From Terricaulis silvestris (GTDB lineage: Bacteria; Pseudomonadota; Alphaproteobacteria; Caulobacterales; Aquidulcibacteraceae): 64,000 nucleotides of DNA. Under the pieces are notes generated by a model. It saw only the letters and a program-made list of their open reading frames with translations. It did not search any database and had not been told where the DNA came from. Location: NCBI RefSeq assembly GCF_009792355.1, contig NZ_CP047045.1, positions 310,001-374,000 of the forward strand, in the 5' to 3' direction. Both the position numbers and the translations under genes were made by a program. Positions 61,153-64,000 of the stretch are shown in pieces; position 1 is the stretch's first letter, and every line of letters starts with the position of its first letter.

Positions 61153-62370
61153 CTAGAACAGCACTCTAGCCATGATGTTGCGTTGGATCTCGTTGGAGCC
61201 GCCATAGATCGAGGCGGCGCGGTCGTTGAGATATTTGAGCGGTGCGATGGCTTGCCACACCTCACCGGCGATGAAGTCGTCGTTGGGCGGGTGGTGACCA
61301 GGGACGGGGCCGCCGGGGCACGCGGCGTGGGGTTGGAAAGGTAGGGCGTAGGGACCCGCGGCTTCAAGCGCGAGTTCGGTGATGCGCTGGCTAAGTTCTG
61401 TGAAGAGCACCTTGACCATCGAGGGATCCGCCGGGCCGCGCGCCGCGCTGAGTGACAATTTGCGCTCCATCATTTCGAACGCGGCAACCTCGATCTGAGC
61501 CCGCGCAAGCTTCGCCCCGAATGCGCGATCGTCCGCCACGGCGCCGCCTGCGCCGTTCGGTGCGCTGCGCGCCGCGGCGATCGCGTCGGAGAGCAACTTG
61601 CTCAGCATCGGCGCGCCGACTTCGCCCCCGCGTTCGAACTCGAGCAAGTGCTTGGCGACCGCCCAGCCGCCGCCGATGGCGCCGACGACATTGGCTTTCG
61701 GCACGCGCACATCAGTGAAATAGATCGCGTTTTGAATGTGCTCGCCAGTCAGGGAAATGATCGGGTGCACCTCGACACCGGGCGTCGCCATGTCGATCAG
61801 AAGGAAAGTGATACCCTGTTGTGGGCGCTCGCCCGCTGTGGTGCGGACCAGGCAGAAGATCCAGTTCGCGGCGTGCGCGTAGGTAGACCACGTCTTGATG
61901 CCATTGCAGATGAAATCGTCGCCGGCGTCGTCGGCACGCATGCGCAATGACGCAAGGTCCGAGCCCGCGTCCGGTTCTGAATAACCTTGGCACCAAAAGA
62001 TCTCGGCGCTCAGCGTCCTTGGCAGGAAGAACGCCTTTTGCGCGTCGGTCCCATAGTGCGTGAGAACCGGACCTATCATGCCGACGCCCATTGGAGACAA
62101 AGGCGGCGCAGCGGCGCGGGCGCGCTCCTCGGCGAAAATCATGTATTGGACTCGCGTCCAGTCGCAGCCGCCGTAAGCCTTTGGCCATGCCGGCGCGGCC
62201 CAGCCTTGTCGGTGCAGCACGCCCTGCCACTCGCGCGCGATCTCGGGATCGGCGTAGACGCTAGTCAGAAGATCGCCGGCGCGGCGGAAGCGCGGCGTGA
62301 GATGAGTTTCGAAGAAGGCGCGCACGATGTCGCGAAAGGCGTGCTCTTCGGCGCTGAATGAGAGATCCAT
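61153..62370 (-). CDS. Acyl-CoA dehydrogenase
   Basis: The 405-residue flavoenzyme has a helical N-terminal domain, then WCQGYSEPDAGSDLASLRMRA (FAD/acyl pocket), a beta domain with KTWSTYAHAANW, and a C-terminal helical domain ending YLNDRAASIYGGSNEIQRNI, the family signature. It dehydrogenates an acyl-CoA at C2-C3; chain specificity is not visible. Operon with the downstream-in-genome beta-lactamase-fold gene and a TetR gene upstream (order TetR, hydrolase, dehydrogenase). Confidence 0.93.
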   Translation of the reverse strand: MDLSFSAEEHAFRDIVRAFFETHLTPRFRRAGDLLTSVYADPEIAREWQGVLHRQGWAAPAWPKAYGGCDWTRVQYMIFAEERARAAAPPLSPMGVGMIGPVLTHYGTDAQKAFFLPRTLSAEIFWCQGYSEPDAGSDLASLRMRADDAGDDFICNGIKTWSTYAHAANWIFCLVRTTAGERPQQGITFLLIDMATPGVEVHPIISLTGEHIQNAIYFTDVRVPKANVVGAIGGGWAVAKHLLEFERGGEVGAPMLSKLLSDAIAAARSAPNGAGGAVADDRAFGAKLARAQIEVAAFEMMERKLSLSAARGPADPSMVKVLFTELSQRITELALEAAGPYALPFQPHAACPGGPVPGHHPPNDDFIAGEVWQAIAPLKYLNDRAASIYGGSNEIQRNIMARVLF

Positions 62371-62382
62371 CTCGGGCTCCGC

Positions 62383-63537
62383 TTAAGCGCAGGTTGAGAT
62401 CGCTTGCGCCAGCGCGACGGCGCGCGCGTCACCGACCAGCTCCGGGCCCATGCGGTTCATGACGTAGGCGGCGCCAACACCCGTCGCCAAATCGGCATAG
62501 CCAAACGAACCGCCCCAACCGGTGTGACCAAACGCGCGTGGGTTGGCGCCGAAAATGCCGGTGGCATTCAGTGCAACGCCCCGACCCCACGGCACCGCGA
62601 AGCCAAGCAACAGGTCGGTACGTTCGCATTGCACCTCGCTCATCGCGGCGATTGCGGCGGGGCGGAGTAGCCGCACGCCGTGCAGTTCGCCGCCGTTTGA
62701 GACTGCACCAAACACGCGCGCGATGCCGTCGGCGGTGGCGTGGAGGTTCATGGCGGGGAGTTCAGCGTCGCGCCAGGCGCTGGTGTTGGCCTGCGCTGGA
62801 TCGAGCGAGGGGTTGCTCATCGCCATCAGCGCAATCTTGGAGAGGCCAAGCGCCGCTAGATCGACTTCGATCGATGGCCCAATCATTGGCGCGATACGCG
62901 CTTCATACTTCGCGGCGTTGCCAAGATGAATGTCGGCTTCGAGCGGACGGGCGATCTGACGCGCGATGAAAGCGCCGACTCTTTCGCCCACGGCGCGGCG
63001 GAAAATTTCGCCGGCGAGGAATCCAAACGTGCCGGCATGATAGCATGTGTTTTCGCCGATCGGAAACGCCGGGGCCTGTGCGGCCAACTTCGCACAGCAG
63101 CCGTCCCAGTCGTAGATGTCTTCGGAGGCCGTTGGCGCAACGAAGCCTGGGAGGCCCACCTGGTGCGAGAGCACGTGCGAAACCGTCGCACGCTCTTTGC
63201 CGTTGGCGGCGAAGTCGGGCCAGTAGTGATAGACCGGCGCTTCGTAGTCGATCAGGCCACGGTCATGAGCAATGGCGAATGCAATCGCGACGACGCCTTT
63301 GGTGGTCGAGTAGACGTTGGCCAGCGTGTCGCGGGTCCAAACTTGTGTCCGCGCTGCGTCGCGCCAGCCGCCCCAGAGATCGACGACGCGCTGGCCGCGA
63401 CGGTAGACGCAGAGCGAAGCGCCGAGGTCGCGCTGCCACTCGTCGCGTTGGAAATTTGCAGCGAAAGCATCTCGAACGGGTTCAAAGCCGGGCGCGACTT
63501 CGCCATCAATGCGGATTGCGTGAGCTGCGGTAGTCAT
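62383..63537 (-). CDS. Beta-lactamase-fold serine hydrolase (esterase EstB type)
   Basis: The 384-residue protein has the SxxK motif in VYSTTKGVVAI (catalytic Ser/Lys), a YxN-like Tyr in NTCYHAGTFGFLAGEI, and GHTGWGGSFGYAD replacing KTG. These are hallmarks of family VIII esterases and related DD-peptidase-like hydrolases. No signal peptide is seen, so it is likely cytoplasmic. Stop 12 bases before the acyl-CoA dehydrogenase start; its start overlaps the TetR stop (ATGA). Confidence 0.88.
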   Translation of the reverse strand: MTTAAHAIRIDGEVAPGFEPVRDAFAANFQRDEWQRDLGASLCVYRRGQRVVDLWGGWRDAARTQVWTRDTLANVYSTTKGVVAIAFAIAHDRGLIDYEAPVYHYWPDFAANGKERATVSHVLSHQVGLPGFVAPTASEDIYDWDGCCAKLAAQAPAFPIGENTCYHAGTFGFLAGEIFRRAVGERVGAFIARQIARPLEADIHLGNAAKYEARIAPMIGPSIEVDLAALGLSKIALMAMSNPSLDPAQANTSAWRDAELPAMNLHATADGIARVFGAVSNGGELHGVRLLRPAAIAAMSEVQCERTDLLLGFAVPWGRGVALNATGIFGANPRAFGHTGWGGSFGYADLATGVGAAYVMNRMGPELVGDARAVALAQAISTCA

Positions 63538-64000
63538 GCGGCGAGTCCGCGGACATAAAGGCGCACCACTTCATCGCCGAGCGCGCGCGCACTTAGCGCG
63601 TCGTTCTCGCGCCGCCATTTCGGAATCCACGCGAAGAGGCCGGCGCCCGAGCGCGCGGCCGCCTGGATGTCGTCAATGTTGAGCGTGCCATCTTTGACGC
63701 CGCGCCGGCCCATGGCTTCGTAACGCTTCGAGATCCGTGTCGCACGCGCATTGAGGGAGTCACGGAGGTCGTCGGGTAGTCCGCGCAGACCCGCAAGCGG
63801 CGCAAGCGGCGAAAGCGAGCCAGCTTGAGCCTGGGTGTTGAGGTGAACACCGATCACGGTTTGCTCGAGACCAGTTTGGCCGAGTTTTTCCGCGCGCGCG
63901 GTGATGGCGTCGTAGAGATCGAATGCGCGCTCGTAGCAGCCGCGCACGAGATCGGTTTTATCCTCGAAATAGTGGTAGAGCGCGCCCTTGGTGGCGCCGA
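63534..64000 (-). CDS. TetR-family regulator (partial, N-terminus beyond window)
   Basis: Reading inward from 64000 the frame gives GATKGALYHYFEDKTDLVRG, the end of a TetR HTH, then a helical ligand domain (YERAFDLYDAITARAEKLG) to the stop at 63534. It probably controls the hydrolase and acyl-CoA dehydrogenase genes that follow, to which it is coupled by a four-base overlap. The DNA-binding start is cut by the window edge. Confidence 0.85.
   Translation of the reverse strand, partial: GATKGALYHYFEDKTDLVRGCYERAFDLYDAITARAEKLGQTGLEQTVIGVHLNTQAQAGSLSPLAPLAGLRGLPDDLRDSLNARATRISKRYEAMGRRGVKDGTLNIDDIQAAARSGAGLFAWIPKWRRENDALSARALGDEVVRLYVRGLAA

Overview
This 64 kb window is a GC-rich piece of an alphaproteobacterial chromosome. 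It carries five TonB-dependent receptors (TBDRs), a FecI/FecR surface-signalling pair, a short-form RNase D, and serine-recombinase cassettes with DUF2924 and DUF3489. This content points to Caulobacterales, most like Hyphomonadaceae or Caulobacteraceae. That placement is inference from gene content; no phylogeny was run.

Layout. 1-9.8 kb is mostly ordinary: the end of an FAH-family gene, a secreted protein, a cupin remnant, RNase D, a TBDR next to an M49-like lipoprotein peptidase, tRNA-Leu(CAG), a HIRAN protein, a membrane protein and lepA. 9.8-12.1 kb is accessory: an unknown gene, a DUF433/DUF5615 toxin-antitoxin pair with a palindrome over its start codon, a broken DUF2283 gene and a block of repeat-like DNA. 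12.1-23.4 kb holds small conserved proteins, lipoproteins, a large TBDR, a regulator made of two fused TetR units and an M3 peptidase. At tRNA-Ser(GGA), 23.5 kb, an accessory block begins: a serine-recombinase module, then a 5'-truncated gene that looks like the PIN-TPR-GreABC class of predicted conflict proteins, then a convergent 645-residue protein with a degenerate nuclease-like C-terminus.

31.7-38.4 kb is a cell-surface signalling operon: ECF sigma factor, FecR, an STN-containing TBDR and an S9-type peptidase resembling AtxE2-family lasso peptide isopeptidases. No lasso biosynthesis genes are present.

40.7-59.7 kb is the most coherent region and looks like a phytate-to-central-metabolism locus. 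It contains two TBDRs, a dual-domain beta-propeller phytase lipoprotein, two inositol dehydrogenases, an RpiR-type regulator, and the cluster iolC(fused to DUF2090)-iolD-iolE-iolB. The same strand continues with an organophosphate-antiporter-type MFS transporter, an inositol-monophosphatase-family enzyme and a Tat-exported PhoD phosphatase. GGAA-N6-TTxx half-palindromes occur in the idh/rpiR intergenic region, ahead of iolC, and in the divergent phytase/TBDR promoter. This suggests that one regulator links phosphate release from phytate to use of the inositol ring. iolA and an inositol ABC importer are not in the window.

59.7-64 kb returns to ordinary content: a secreted hypothetical protein, an acyl-CoA dehydrogenase, a beta-lactamase-fold esterase and the end of a TetR regulator.

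All calls come from reading the sequence and recalled family knowledge; no database search was possible.
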